Below are positions 9,475 through 17,981 of a DNA stretch of 64,000 nucleotides, in pieces. Origin of the DNA: Flavobacterium sp. NG2 (GTDB taxonomy: Bacteria; Bacteroidota; Bacteroidia; Flavobacteriales; Flavobacteriaceae); the NCBI RefSeq assembly GCF_034119845.1, contig NZ_CP139420.1, forward strand, positions 226,001 through 290,000, given 5' to 3'. A model generated the notes under the pieces. That model saw nothing but the letters and a program-made list of their open reading frames with translations, had not been told where the DNA came from and did not search any database. The position numbers and the translations under genes are program-made. Each line of letters opens with the position of its first letter. Within the stretch, counting starts at the first letter, position 1.

Positions 9475-9604
9475 ATAAAATTGATTATATATTCATTATT
9501 CTTTCAATGTGTAAACGTATTTATTATTTTTTTAAAAAACAATTTTTTTACACTAAACAACATTTTTTTTTAAATTTACAAAAATCCGATAGATAAACCC
9601 TCAA

Positions 9605-10756
9605 TTAAACTACATTTTTACGAAGAGCCTTCCACCATCTCTCGGGTAATTCTTGATTACAAGCTCCCAAATATTCTTCATAAGAACAAGGTAATAACGT
9701 ATTTCTTTTCAGTTTATTATTTCCATTTAAAACAAATGGAATTTCTATCCACCATCTGTCAGTTTTATCGCTTTTATAAAAAATTAAAATTTCTTCATCA
9801 ATCGGAACGATAAACTTGATATAATTTTCTCTACTTCCAAAAGGATATTCATTCGAACGATAATGAAAACCTTCAATAAAATACCAAATAATTTGTGCTA
9901 TTAAAACGGCTTCTTGAGGCGAATTATTGTGATTAAACAATCCAAACATAGTTACTTTATCACTAATCCCAGCATACCTTGACAAAGAACAAATTTCTTT
10001 ACCATTAAATCCATTAGGTGCAAAAGTTATAAAATTACCCGAATCTGATGATTTTACAGCATTTAAATCCAAACTAACAATATCCGCATCTCTAAATACT
10101 GGCTCTGCTAGGGCAATATTATTAGACATTTCACCTAATCGATAACCATCGAAAAACAATTTTTCAATTAAGTCTATTTCTTCCTGTGAATTATAATAAG
10201 TTTGATATCCAATATTACAATAATTAAAAAGATTATTAGGCTCATCGACAATAATTTTAGTCAAATAAGACGAAGCCGAAATCGACTCTTCATCTTTTCC
10301 AAAATCAAACTGATTATCAATAGAAACCAAATTAACCATTTGCTCTAATTCATCATAAGCCCTATACAAAGCATAAGTCAAATCTTGAGAACCACCAATA
10401 ATTATGGGAACTATTTTATTCTTAATTAAAGTAGCCGCCACTTTACGTAAAGCAAAATAGGTATCCTCAATTGTATTACCTGCAACAATATCACCTAAAT
10501 CAGCGATAGTAGCATCCCAATTACCAGGAAACATACTATACAATTCTTTACGAATAGGAACTAAATCAACATCCGAAATAGCTTTTTTACTACCTCTATT
10601 ATCCAAAACTCCAATAACAGCTATAGTTACTTTATCAATATCAGGAAATTGATCTTTTGTATGAAAAACAACTTTACTTCCTAATTGCTGAAAAGAAAGT
10701 CCCTGTATCCAACGCTCTATATCGCTACTTAGCGGCTGTAAAAACTCAAATTCCAT
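9605..10756 (-). CDS. Arginase/formimidoylglutamase-fold protein with missing metal ligands
   Basis: A 383-aa protein with the ureohydrolase (arginase/agmatinase/HutG) order of motifs, but with altered ligands. GGxH is GGSQ (Q124 for His), DAHxD is DNQFD (D147 and D151 kept, Q149 for His) and SxDxDxxDP is SLDLNAVKSSD (D230 kept, N232 for Asp). Three of the six usual Mn ligands are changed, so hydrolase activity is doubtful. It starts 1 base after the topA stop, suggesting translational coupling. Databases often label such genes formimidoylglutamase; I treat that as a fold name only. A role tied to TopA or to the adjacent gld operon is open. Confidence 0.7.
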   Translation of the reverse strand: MEFEFLQPLSSDIERWIQGLSFQQLGSKVVFHTKDQFPDIDKVTIAVIGVLDNRGSKKAISDVDLVPIRKELYSMFPGNWDATIADLGDIVAGNTIEDTYFALRKVAATLIKNKIVPIIIGGSQDLTYALYRAYDELEQMVNLVSIDNQFDFGKDEESISASSYLTKIIVDEPNNLFNYCNIGYQTYYNSQEEIDLIEKLFFDGYRLGEMSNNIALAEPVFRDADIVSLDLNAVKSSDSGNFITFAPNGFNGKEICSLSRYAGISDKVTMFGLFNHNNSPQEAVLIAQIIWYFIEGFHYRSNEYPFGSRENYIKFIVPIDEEILIFYKSDKTDRWWIEIPFVLNGNNKLKRNTLLPCSYEEYLGACNQELPERWWKALRKNVV

Positions 10757-10757
10757 C

Positions 10758-13289
10758 TTATTTCTTTTTTGCTGCTGGTTTTTTCGCTACTGCTTTCTTA
10801 GCTGGCGCTTTCTTAGTGGGTGCTTTTTTAGCAGCCGTCTTCTTAGCTGGAGTTTTAAGCGCAATCATTTCTTGAACCTCTTCAAGAGTTAATTTTGACG
10901 CATCAACATCTTTTCCTAATTCAATTTTAATTTTTCCTTTTGTAATTACTGAGCGTCCCCATCTTGCTTTTTCAACCAAAATTCCTTCTTCTTCCCAGTT
11001 ATGGATAACCTTATCAATATTTTTTTGGATTTTATCTTCAATCAAAGCTTCAATATCTGCTTGTGATAAATTATCAAAATCATATTTCTTACTCACATTA
11101 ATAAACATGCCACCCCATTTGATAAATGGGCCAAAACGACCTGTTCCCTTTTGAACGCCTTCACCTTTATAAGTAGCAATTGGCGCATCGGCTTTTATCT
11201 TCTCATCTATCAATTCTTGTGCTCGTTCTTTTGTTACCTCCAAAGGATCTTCTCCTTTTGGCAATGAAATAAAAACACTCCCATGACGTACATAAGGACC
11301 AAAACGACCATTATTAACCTCAACTTCTTCATTTTTATAAGTTCCCAATGCTTTTGGCAATAAAAACAAATTCAAAGCCTCTTCAAGAGTAATATTACCA
11401 ATATTTTGCTCCTTCATTAAACTGGCAAACTTCTTATCTTCATCTTCGGCATCACCAATTTGTGCCATAGGACCAAATTTCCCTAATCGAACTGAAACTG
11501 GCTTACCTGAAGCTGGGTCAACACCTAAAATACGCTCTCCGCTTTCCCTATCCGCATTTGCTTCAACATCTTTTACCGTTGGATGAAATTGATCATAAAA
11601 CTCCTTCATCATTGTTGCCCATTCAATATTCCCTTCAGCAATTTCATCAAAATCTTGCTCTACCTTGGCAGTAAAGTTATAATCTAAAATATTTCCAAAG
11701 TTCTTCACTAAGAAATCAGTAACAATCGTTCCAATATCTGTTGGGACTAATTTTCCTTTATCAGAACCCGTATTTTCTTTTAATAACTTCTCAGCAACCT
11801 TACTTGACTGCAAAGTCAACTGCGTATAATTACGTTCACTTCCTTCTAAAGTCCCTTTTTCAACATAATTTCTATTGATAATAGTCGAAATCGTTGGTGC
11901 ATAAGTTGACGGACGACCAATACCCAATTCCTCTAATTTCTTCACTAATGAAGCCTCAGTATAACGTGCTGGAGGTCTTGAATAACGTTCTGTGGCCGTA
12001 ATGAAGTTATTCGCTAATTTTTCGTTAACCTTCATGGCTGGCAACATTCCCTCTTGTTCTTCTTCATCGTCATCATGCCCCTCCAAATAAACTTTCAAGA
12101 AACCTTCAAAAAGCAAAACCTCACCCGAAGCAGTAAACACTTCACTATGTTTATTAGCTTCAATTTTCACATTTGTACGCTCTAACTTGGCATCACTCAT
12201 TTGTGAAGCTAAAGTTCTTTTCCAAATCAAGTCATATAAACGCGCTTGGTCTCGGTCAATATTTACAGTATGACGTGACATATCGGTAGGACGTATCGCC
12301 TCGTGAGCCTCTTGTGCCCCTTTACTTTTGTTTGCAAATGTTCTTGGGAAAGAAAATTCCTTCCCATAGGATTTAATGATTTCAGCCTGAGCTGCATCCA
12401 TTGCTTCTTTAGACAAATTCACACTATCCGTTCTCATATATGTAATCAATCCCGCTTCGTACAAACGTTGCGCTAATTGCATGGTAATTCCAACAGGCAA
12501 ATACAATTTACGAGCCGCTTCTTGTTGTAAAGTCGAAGTTGTAAAAGGCGCTGTAGGCGTTTTTTTGGTTGGTTTTGTCTCTAAATCAGAAACTTTATAA
12601 TTTGAACCGATATTTTTATTTAAAAAATCTTCGGCTTCTTTTTTAGTATTGAAATTTTTAGGCAATTTGGCTTTAAACGATTTTCCTGCTTCGTTCGTAA
12701 ACTCAGCTACTACAGAATAAGAAGCTATAGCTTTAAAATCTTGGATTTCGCGTTCTCTCTCTACAATCAAACGAACAGAAACAGATTGTACACGACCTGC
12801 CGAAAGTCCGCCTTTAATTTTCCTCCATAAAACTGGTGATAACTCATACCCTACTAATCTATCTAGAACTCGACGTGCTTGCTGTGCATTAACTAAATTA
12901 TAATCAATTTCTCGAGGATTATCAATAGCTTTTAAGATGGCATTTTTAGTAATTTCATGAAAAACAATACGTTTTGTCTTTTTAGCATCTAGTTTTAATT
13001 CTTCTGCTAAATGCCAAGATATCGCTTCTCCCTCGCGATCCTCATCACTTGCTAACCAAACCATATCGGCTTTTTTAGACAATCCTCTTAACTTGGTTAC
13101 GAGCGCTTTTTTATCCGACGAAACCTCATATTTAGGTTTAAAACCATTCTCTACATCCACTCCAATTTCTTTTGAAGGCAAGTCGGCAATATGCCCATAA
13201 CTTGACTCTACTTGAAAATCACTTCCTAGAAATTTTTCGATTGTTTTCGCCTTTGCAGGTGACTCTACTATTACTAAATTCTTTGCCAT
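10758..13289 (-). CDS. topA: DNA topoisomerase I
   Basis: An 843-aa type IA topoisomerase that relaxes negative supercoils. The TOPRIM domain starts at LVIVESPAKA and contains DEDREGEAISWH; the active-site tyrosine is in GLITYMRTDSVN. The C-terminal part has repeated RFGPFIKWG-type segments instead of clear Cys4 zinc fingers, as in other Bacteroidota. The last ~32 residues are a Lys/Ala/Pro-rich tail like histone H1 C-termini, likely nonspecific DNA binding. A TACTTTTG box (reverse strand, 13315-13308) lies 19 bases upstream of the ATG. Confidence 0.96.
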   Translation of the reverse strand: MAKNLVIVESPAKAKTIEKFLGSDFQVESSYGHIADLPSKEIGVDVENGFKPKYEVSSDKKALVTKLRGLSKKADMVWLASDEDREGEAISWHLAEELKLDAKKTKRIVFHEITKNAILKAIDNPREIDYNLVNAQQARRVLDRLVGYELSPVLWRKIKGGLSAGRVQSVSVRLIVEREREIQDFKAIASYSVVAEFTNEAGKSFKAKLPKNFNTKKEAEDFLNKNIGSNYKVSDLETKPTKKTPTAPFTTSTLQQEAARKLYLPVGITMQLAQRLYEAGLITYMRTDSVNLSKEAMDAAQAEIIKSYGKEFSFPRTFANKSKGAQEAHEAIRPTDMSRHTVNIDRDQARLYDLIWKRTLASQMSDAKLERTNVKIEANKHSEVFTASGEVLLFEGFLKVYLEGHDDDEEEQEGMLPAMKVNEKLANNFITATERYSRPPARYTEASLVKKLEELGIGRPSTYAPTISTIINRNYVEKGTLEGSERNYTQLTLQSSKVAEKLLKENTGSDKGKLVPTDIGTIVTDFLVKNFGNILDYNFTAKVEQDFDEIAEGNIEWATMMKEFYDQFHPTVKDVEANADRESGERILGVDPASGKPVSVRLGKFGPMAQIGDAEDEDKKFASLMKEQNIGNITLEEALNLFLLPKALGTYKNEEVEVNNGRFGPYVRHGSVFISLPKGEDPLEVTKERAQELIDEKIKADAPIATYKGEGVQKGTGRFGPFIKWGGMFINVSKKYDFDNLSQADIEALIEDKIQKNIDKVIHNWEEEGILVEKARWGRSVITKGKIKIELGKDVDASKLTLEEVQEMIALKTPAKKTAAKKAPTKKAPAKKAVAKKPAAKKK

Positions 13290-13510
13290 TGGTCTATTTT
13301 TCTAAGGCAAAAGTAGAAGATTTTTTTTAATAGAAAGGGTTTTGAATTTATTTTTGATTTATTTGAAAGTACGAGATAACAAAATACAGCTACTATTTCA
13401 CCCATAAATAACTATGCTTTAACAAAACAAAAATATTATAAAGCAGCATTAATTTCAATTCAAATAACATCCATTCAAAAATTACACCTTAATATAATAT
13501 AAACGTCAAT

Positions 13511-13656
13511 GAGCCCCGATTGAAGTGAAAAGCCTGGAAGCAAAAAAGCAATAGGTTTCTTGCTTCAAAAAAGCGACCAACGGAAGCTCTTTTTGAAACA
13601 TTAGAAACCTTGCTGTTTTTGCAGAGGACTTGAAACGAAAAGCGGGAAATAGCTCC
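13511..13656. repeat. Flavobacterial structured intergenic repeat, copy B
   Basis: Closing arms GAGCCCCG (13511-13518) and CGGGAAATAGCTC (13643-13655) bracket a long central hairpin whose arms contain AATAGGTTTCT and AGAAACCTTGCT, with an inner TTCAAAAA / TTTTTGAAA stem. The apical part reads AGCGACCAACGGAAGCT, nearly the same as the loop of copy A. It sits between two divergent gene starts, so it is not a terminator for a flanking gene. Confidence 0.7.
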
Positions 13657-13807
13657 TTAATAATTTCAGATTGGTGATTAACGAGTTTTAATTTTAGAAT
13701 TACTTAAATATAGTATCATTATTTCGAAAATTTGAATTTCGAGTTCTTACAATTAAACTTCAATAAATCTTGATTTTCAAATTCCTTAATTTTTGTTAAT
13801 TCTTAGG

Positions 13808-13847
13808 CTGACAACTTGTCAGATACATCAAAAATAACATACCTTTG
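13808..13847 (+). promoter_or_regulatory. miaB promoter with overlapping palindromic operator
   Basis: TACCTTTG (13840-13847) matches the -7 consensus TAnnTTTG, and CTTG (13815-13818), 21 bases upstream, fits a -33 box with one mismatch. A perfect 6-3-6 palindrome CTGACAACTTGTCAG (13808-13822) covers that -33 box, a good position for a repressor or activator. Confidence 0.55.
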
Positions 13848-13881
13848 TAACTTAGAAAAACACACTGTTTCAAAGTGACTT

Positions 13882-15327
13882 ATGGAAAAGATTATTGATG
13901 AAAATAAACAAGGCGAAAGTCTTGTTCTTGAGAATAAACCTGAAAATACCAAAAAACTATTTATTGAGAGTTATGGCTGTGCCATGAATTTTTCGGATAG
14001 TGAAATCGTCGCTTCTATTTTATCCAGTAATGGATACAATACAACGCAGGTTTTAGAAGAAGCCGACTTGGTTTTAGTAAATACCTGCTCGATTCGCGAC
14101 AAAGCTGAACAAACGATTCGCAAGCGATTAGAGAAATACAATGCGGTAAAACGTATTAATTCTAAGATGAAAGTAGGCGTTCTAGGCTGTATGGCGGAAC
14201 GATTGAAGAGTCAGTTTCTAGAAGAAGAAAAAATTGTAGATCTCGTTGTAGGCCCTGATGCATACAAGGATTTACCTAATTTATTAAGCGAAGTTGAAGA
14301 AGGTCGTGATGCGATTAATGTGATTTTATCCAAAGATGAAACCTATGGCGATATTTCCCCTGTTCGTTTGATGAGTAACGGAATTACAGCACTGGTTTCA
14401 ATCACTCGTGGTTGTGATAATATGTGTACTTTTTGCGTAGTTCCTTTTACTAGAGGGCGTGAGCGCAGTAGAGAACCGCAAAGTATTATGGCTGAAATTC
14501 AGGATTTATGGAATAAAGGGTTTAAGGAAATCACCCTTTTAGGACAAAATGTAGACAGTTATTTATGGTACGGTGGCGGATTGAAGAAGGATTTTGAAAA
14601 TGCTTCAGACATGCAAAAAGCGACTGCTGTTGATTTTGACCAATTACTCGAAATGGTAGCGGTAGGTTTCCCTAAAATGCGCATTCGTTTTTCGACTTCA
14701 AACCCACAAGACATGCATGAAAGTGTGTTACATGTAATTGCGAAATACCCGAATATTTGCAAGCACATTCACTTGCCAGTTCAGTCTGGAAGTAATCGTA
14801 TTTTGAAAGAGATGAATCGTTTACACACTCGTGAAGAGTACATGACTTTGATTGATAAAATTAGAACCATCATCCCTGAAGCAGCTATTTCGCAAGACAT
14901 GATTGCTGGTTTCCCTACAGAAACAGAAGAAGATCATCAAGACACCATGAGTTTGATGGAATATGTGAAATATAATTTTGGTTACATGTATTCATACTCT
15001 GAACGTCCAGGAACATTGGCAGGAAGAAAAATGGAAGACGATGTTCCTGAAGAAACCAAAGCCAGACGCTTACAAGAAATTGTGGACTTACAACAAAAAC
15101 ACGCCTGGTTTAGATCAGAAGAATTTATTGGTAAAACGGTAGAGGTTTTAATCGAAAAGGTTTCAAAAAAATCTAAGGAAGAATTTTCAGGAAGAAATTC
15201 ACAAAGTATTACAGTTGTATTCCCGAAGGAGGATTATAAAATTGGAGATTTTGTGAATGTAAAAATCACAAGCTGTACGAGTGGAACTTTAAAAGGTGAA
15301 GCTGTTGGATTGAGTGAGATGAATTAA
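13882..15327 (+). CDS. miaB: tRNA-2-methylthio-N6-dimethylallyladenosine synthase MiaB
   Basis: A 481-aa radical-SAM methylthiotransferase that adds the 2-methylthio group to i6A37 of tRNAs reading UNN codons. Three N-terminal cysteines for one 4Fe-4S cluster lie in SYGCAMNFSDS, NTCSIRDKAE and GCMAERL; the SAM cluster motif is GCDNMCTFCVVP (CxxxCxxC). The C-terminal ~65 residues are a TRAM RNA-binding domain. An N-terminal extension of about 25 residues precedes KLFIESYGC. It heads a plus-strand cluster leading to groEL. Confidence 0.96.
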   Translation: MEKIIDENKQGESLVLENKPENTKKLFIESYGCAMNFSDSEIVASILSSNGYNTTQVLEEADLVLVNTCSIRDKAEQTIRKRLEKYNAVKRINSKMKVGVLGCMAERLKSQFLEEEKIVDLVVGPDAYKDLPNLLSEVEEGRDAINVILSKDETYGDISPVRLMSNGITALVSITRGCDNMCTFCVVPFTRGRERSREPQSIMAEIQDLWNKGFKEITLLGQNVDSYLWYGGGLKKDFENASDMQKATAVDFDQLLEMVAVGFPKMRIRFSTSNPQDMHESVLHVIAKYPNICKHIHLPVQSGSNRILKEMNRLHTREEYMTLIDKIRTIIPEAAISQDMIAGFPTETEEDHQDTMSLMEYVKYNFGYMYSYSERPGTLAGRKMEDDVPEETKARRLQEIVDLQQKHAWFRSEEFIGKTVEVLIEKVSKKSKEEFSGRNSQSITVVFPKEDYKIGDFVNVKITSCTSGTLKGEAVGLSEMN

Positions 15328-15336
15328 AAAAGATAA

Positions 15337-15376
15337 GCCACAGATTAAAATGATTTAAAGGATTTTTTTCAATCTG
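15337..15376. repeat. Left inverted-repeat end of the GxxExxY element
   Basis: GCCACAGATTAAAA followed by GATT, a short divergent stretch, then a GATTTTTTT run and CAAT. The right end at 15782-15817 read on the reverse strand matches it: GCCACAGATTAAAAAGATT, then GATTTTT and CAAT. About 30 of 36 positions agree. The outer ten bases are identical to the ends of 34019-34311. Confidence 0.75.
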
Positions 15377-15410
15377 TTCAAACATTCTCGTTTGTTGTAA
15401 AAAATAAAAT

Positions 15411-15782
15411 ATGGAAGGGTATAGAGAAGAAGAAACATACAAAATCATAGGAATTTGCATGGAAGTCCACAGAAATCTCGGCCCCGGATTATTGGAAATT
15501 ATCTATAAAGACGCATTAGAAATCGAATTCATTAATAACAACATACCTTTTGAAAGAGAAAAAGAATTTTTAATAGAATATAAAGGCAAAATATTACCTC
15601 ATAAATTTTATGCAGATTTTGTAGTCAATGGAGATATTATACTTGAAATAAAAGCAGTGAAAGAATTTTCAAGTGAGCACATCGCACAAATATTAAATTA
15701 CTTAAAATTAGCAAATTCTGAAATTGGATTATTAATTAATTTTCAAACTAAATCACTACAACATAAAAGATATATGTTGTAA
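15411..15782 (+). CDS. GxxExxY protein, PD-(D/E)XK nuclease-like fold
   Basis: A 123-aa protein of the GxxExxY family (here GLLEIIYK, G29-x-x-E-x-x-Y). The core ADFVVNGDIILEIKA supplies the D-(x)n-E-x-K pattern of PD-(D/E)XK nucleases, and Pfam groups the family there. No biochemical role is established to my knowledge. It interrupts the miaB to sigma-54 activator run and is enclosed by a ~36-base inverted repeat whose ends recur around a gene-less stretch at 34019-34311, so it looks like an inserted unit rather than part of the operon. Confidence 0.75.
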   Translation: MEGYREEETYKIIGICMEVHRNLGPGLLEIIYKDALEIEFINNNIPFEREKEFLIEYKGKILPHKFYADFVVNGDIILEIKAVKEFSSEHIAQILNYLKLANSEIGLLINFQTKSLQHKRYML

Positions 15783-15817
15783 TTGAAAAATCTGTTATAA
15801 TCTTTTTAATCTGTGGC
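15782..15817. repeat. Right inverted-repeat end of the GxxExxY element
   Basis: Reverse complement of the 15337-15376 arm; the outermost ten bases AATCTGTGGC (15808-15817) are an exact inverse of GCCACAGATT. It begins at the stop codon of the GxxExxY gene, so the element is very compact. Confidence 0.75.
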
Positions 15818-15833
15818 AAAAAACAAAGAAAAA

Positions 15834-15980
15834 ATGACTAAGAAACAAATACTTATTACTATAGCTACTTTTATCCTTGCCTTTGGAGCAACGTTTTACA
15901 TAATGAGAACGTATTTCCCTAAGCAAAAAGCAGAGAAAACAAACACTGTCAAAGATACTTTGACAACTAATAAAGAATAA
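15834..15980 (+). CDS. Small membrane protein (48 aa), unknown function
   Basis: A short open frame with ATG at 15834 and TAA at 15978-15980, beginning MTKKQILITIATFILAFG. One hydrophobic segment (about 5-25) is preceded by lysines and followed by a short hydrophilic, Lys/Thr-rich tail, a type II single-pass protein. It sits 17 bases after the repeat-bounded GxxExxY unit and 84 bases before the sigma-54 activator. Being in a plus-strand gene run with a normal protein-like composition supports it; there is no family evidence. Confidence 0.5.
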   Translation: MTKKQILITIATFILAFGATFYIMRTYFPKQKAEKTNTVKDTLTTNKE

Positions 15981-16064
15981 ATGTCAAAAAGTTAACCGTT
16001 TATCAAAGTAACGTTCTTTACAAACCTGAAATTTTAAACTAAGAAAACTTTAAACAAATAATTA

Positions 16065-17321
16065 ATGGAATCAGTACAATCAATAAAACAACGCTTTGAG
16101 ATTATCGGTAACGAACCGAAGCTCAATCGCGCCATAGAAAAAGCCATTCAGGTTGCTCCTACTGATATTTCTGTATTAGTCGTTGGAGAAAGTGGTGTAG
16201 GAAAAGAAAGCATCCCTAAGATTATACATTCTCTTTCTCACCGAAAACACGGTAAATACATTGCTGTAAACTGTGGTGCCATTCCCGAAGGAACAATAGA
16301 CAGCGAACTTTTTGGACACGAAAAAGGTGCTTTTACAGGCGCTACTAGTACTCGTGAAGGTTATTTTGAAGTGGCTAATGGCGGAACTATATTCCTAGAC
16401 GAAGTAGGCGAATTACCGTTAACCACCCAAGTGCGTTTGTTGCGTATTCTTGAAAATGGGGAGTTTTTAAAAGTGGGTTCGTCACAAGTTCAAAAAACCG
16501 ATGTACGCATTGTAGCCGCAACTAATGTCAACCTATTTGACGCTATACAAAAGGGGAAATTCCGCGAAGATTTATATTACCGTTTAAGTACTGTAGACAT
16601 AACCTTACCTCCTTTGAGAGACAGAAAAGATGATATTCATCTATTATTTCGCAAATTTGCTGCTGATTTTGCTCACAAATACAAAATGCCACCACTAAAA
16701 CTGGATGATAACGCTGTAGAGGTTTTACAAAAATTCAGATGGAGCGGAAATGTTCGTCAATTGCGAAATGTTGCTGAACAAATATCAGTACTAGAAACCA
16801 ATAGAGATATTAGTGGTCCTACACTACAGTCGTATTTACCTATTGAAGGAAGCAATTTGCCATCCGTTATTAGCGATAAAAAAGGAGAAAGCGACTTTAG
16901 CACCGAAAGGGATATTTTATACAAAGTGCTTTTTGACATGAAAAGTGATTTGAATGACTTAAAAAAGCTGACTTTGGAACTAATGAAAAATGGAACAGCT
17001 AAAGCGCAGGATATCAACCCTAGTTTAATTCAGAAAATTTATGGCTCAAAAGAAAATGAAAGCGAAATTGACTTTGAAGAACAGCCAAGTACAGCGATAA
17101 TCCCATCTCAAAATACGGATAACCAATACCAAGAACCTGAAGACAATTATCTTTTTGCAGAAACTATTGAAGAAGAAGAGGTGTTACGATTGGAACAGAA
17201 AGAAATCGAAATGATCAAAAAATCATTAGAAAAAAACAAAGGAAAACGAAAAGCGGCAGCCGAAGAACTTGGAATTTCAGAACGCACCTTATACCGAAAA
17301 ATCAAGCAATTTGATTTGTAA
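16065..17321 (+). CDS. Sigma-54 dependent transcriptional activator without a receiver domain
   Basis: A 418-aa bacterial enhancer-binding protein. The AAA+ domain starts almost at the N-terminus: Walker A GESGVGKES (41-49), the sigma-54 contact loop GAFTGA (88-93), Walker B GGTIFLDEVG (106-115), and FREDLYYRL with the arginine finger region. A ~130-residue acidic linker follows, then a Fis-type helix-turn-helix (about 385-418, ending RTLYRKIKQF). No response-regulator or other sensor domain is present, so activity is set by expression, a partner or the linker. It lies in a cluster ending in groES-groEL. Confidence 0.9.
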   Translation: MESVQSIKQRFEIIGNEPKLNRAIEKAIQVAPTDISVLVVGESGVGKESIPKIIHSLSHRKHGKYIAVNCGAIPEGTIDSELFGHEKGAFTGATSTREGYFEVANGGTIFLDEVGELPLTTQVRLLRILENGEFLKVGSSQVQKTDVRIVAATNVNLFDAIQKGKFREDLYYRLSTVDITLPPLRDRKDDIHLLFRKFAADFAHKYKMPPLKLDDNAVEVLQKFRWSGNVRQLRNVAEQISVLETNRDISGPTLQSYLPIEGSNLPSVISDKKGESDFSTERDILYKVLFDMKSDLNDLKKLTLELMKNGTAKAQDINPSLIQKIYGSKENESEIDFEEQPSTAIIPSQNTDNQYQEPEDNYLFAETIEEEEVLRLEQKEIEMIKKSLEKNKGKRKAAAEELGISERTLYRKIKQFDL

Positions 17322-17423
17322 AAACAAATAAAATCCAAATTTTAAAAATCCAAATTCCAAATTACTATATTTGGAATTTGTTTTCAGATTTGGACTTTTA
17401 AATATGAAATGTTTTAAAAAAAT

Positions 17424-17927
17424 ATGAAAAAAATATATCCTCTACTAACTATAATTTGCCTTTTCATTTTGAATGGTTGTTCTGTTTATAACTTCACAGG
17501 AACGGGTAAAATTGACGCTAAAACATTCCAAGTAAATTTTTTCCAAAACAATGCTGACTTAATCGAACCGGGAATTGACAGAACTTTTACATTAAAACTA
17601 CAAGATTTAATCCAAAATCAAACGAACCTTACCCTTGTTAAAAACGGAGCAGACTTGACATATGAAGGTGAAATTGTAGATTACCGCATCAGTCCTATGA
17701 CTGCTACTGCTGACCAACAAGCTTCACAAAACCGATTAAAAATTAGAATTAACGTTCGTTTTATAAACAAGAAAAAAGAAAAGGATGATTTCGAAAAAAC
17801 ATTTGAATTTTTCTACGATTACCCTGCAACCTCTCAACTTACTGGCTCAACATTAAGCACAGCTTTAAATGATATTTTTGAAAGAATAACGCAAGATATT
17901 TTCAATGAATCGTTAGCTAAATGGTAA
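17424..17927 (+). CDS. lptE: LptE-family lipoprotein
   Basis: A 167-aa lipoprotein with signal sequence ending FILNGC (C19). The pattern TFQVNFFQNNADLIEPG near the start, then DLIQNQTNLTLVKNGADLTYEGEIVDYRISP, is that of Bacteroidota LptE-like proteins, which plug the LptD barrel for lipopolysaccharide export at the outer membrane. It follows the sigma-54 activator by 102 bases and precedes a TPR gene. The symbol is by family and gene order; sequence similarity to proteobacterial LptE is weak. Confidence 0.75.
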   Translation: MKKIYPLLTIICLFILNGCSVYNFTGTGKIDAKTFQVNFFQNNADLIEPGIDRTFTLKLQDLIQNQTNLTLVKNGADLTYEGEIVDYRISPMTATADQQASQNRLKIRINVRFINKKKEKDDFEKTFEFFYDYPATSQLTGSTLSTALNDIFERITQDIFNESLAKW

Positions 17928-17981
17928 TTCAATTAGAATACATCCTTACTAGTTATACAAAACAAACGAGTAACAAAACTT

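Larger units (their letters stand above)
13290..13881. other. 592-base divergent intergenic region topA/miaB
   Basis: No gene is visible. It contains the topA -7 box near 13308-13315, copy B of the structured repeat (13511-13656) and the miaB promoter with an overlapping palindrome (13808-13847). The rest is AT-rich. Confidence 0.6.
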
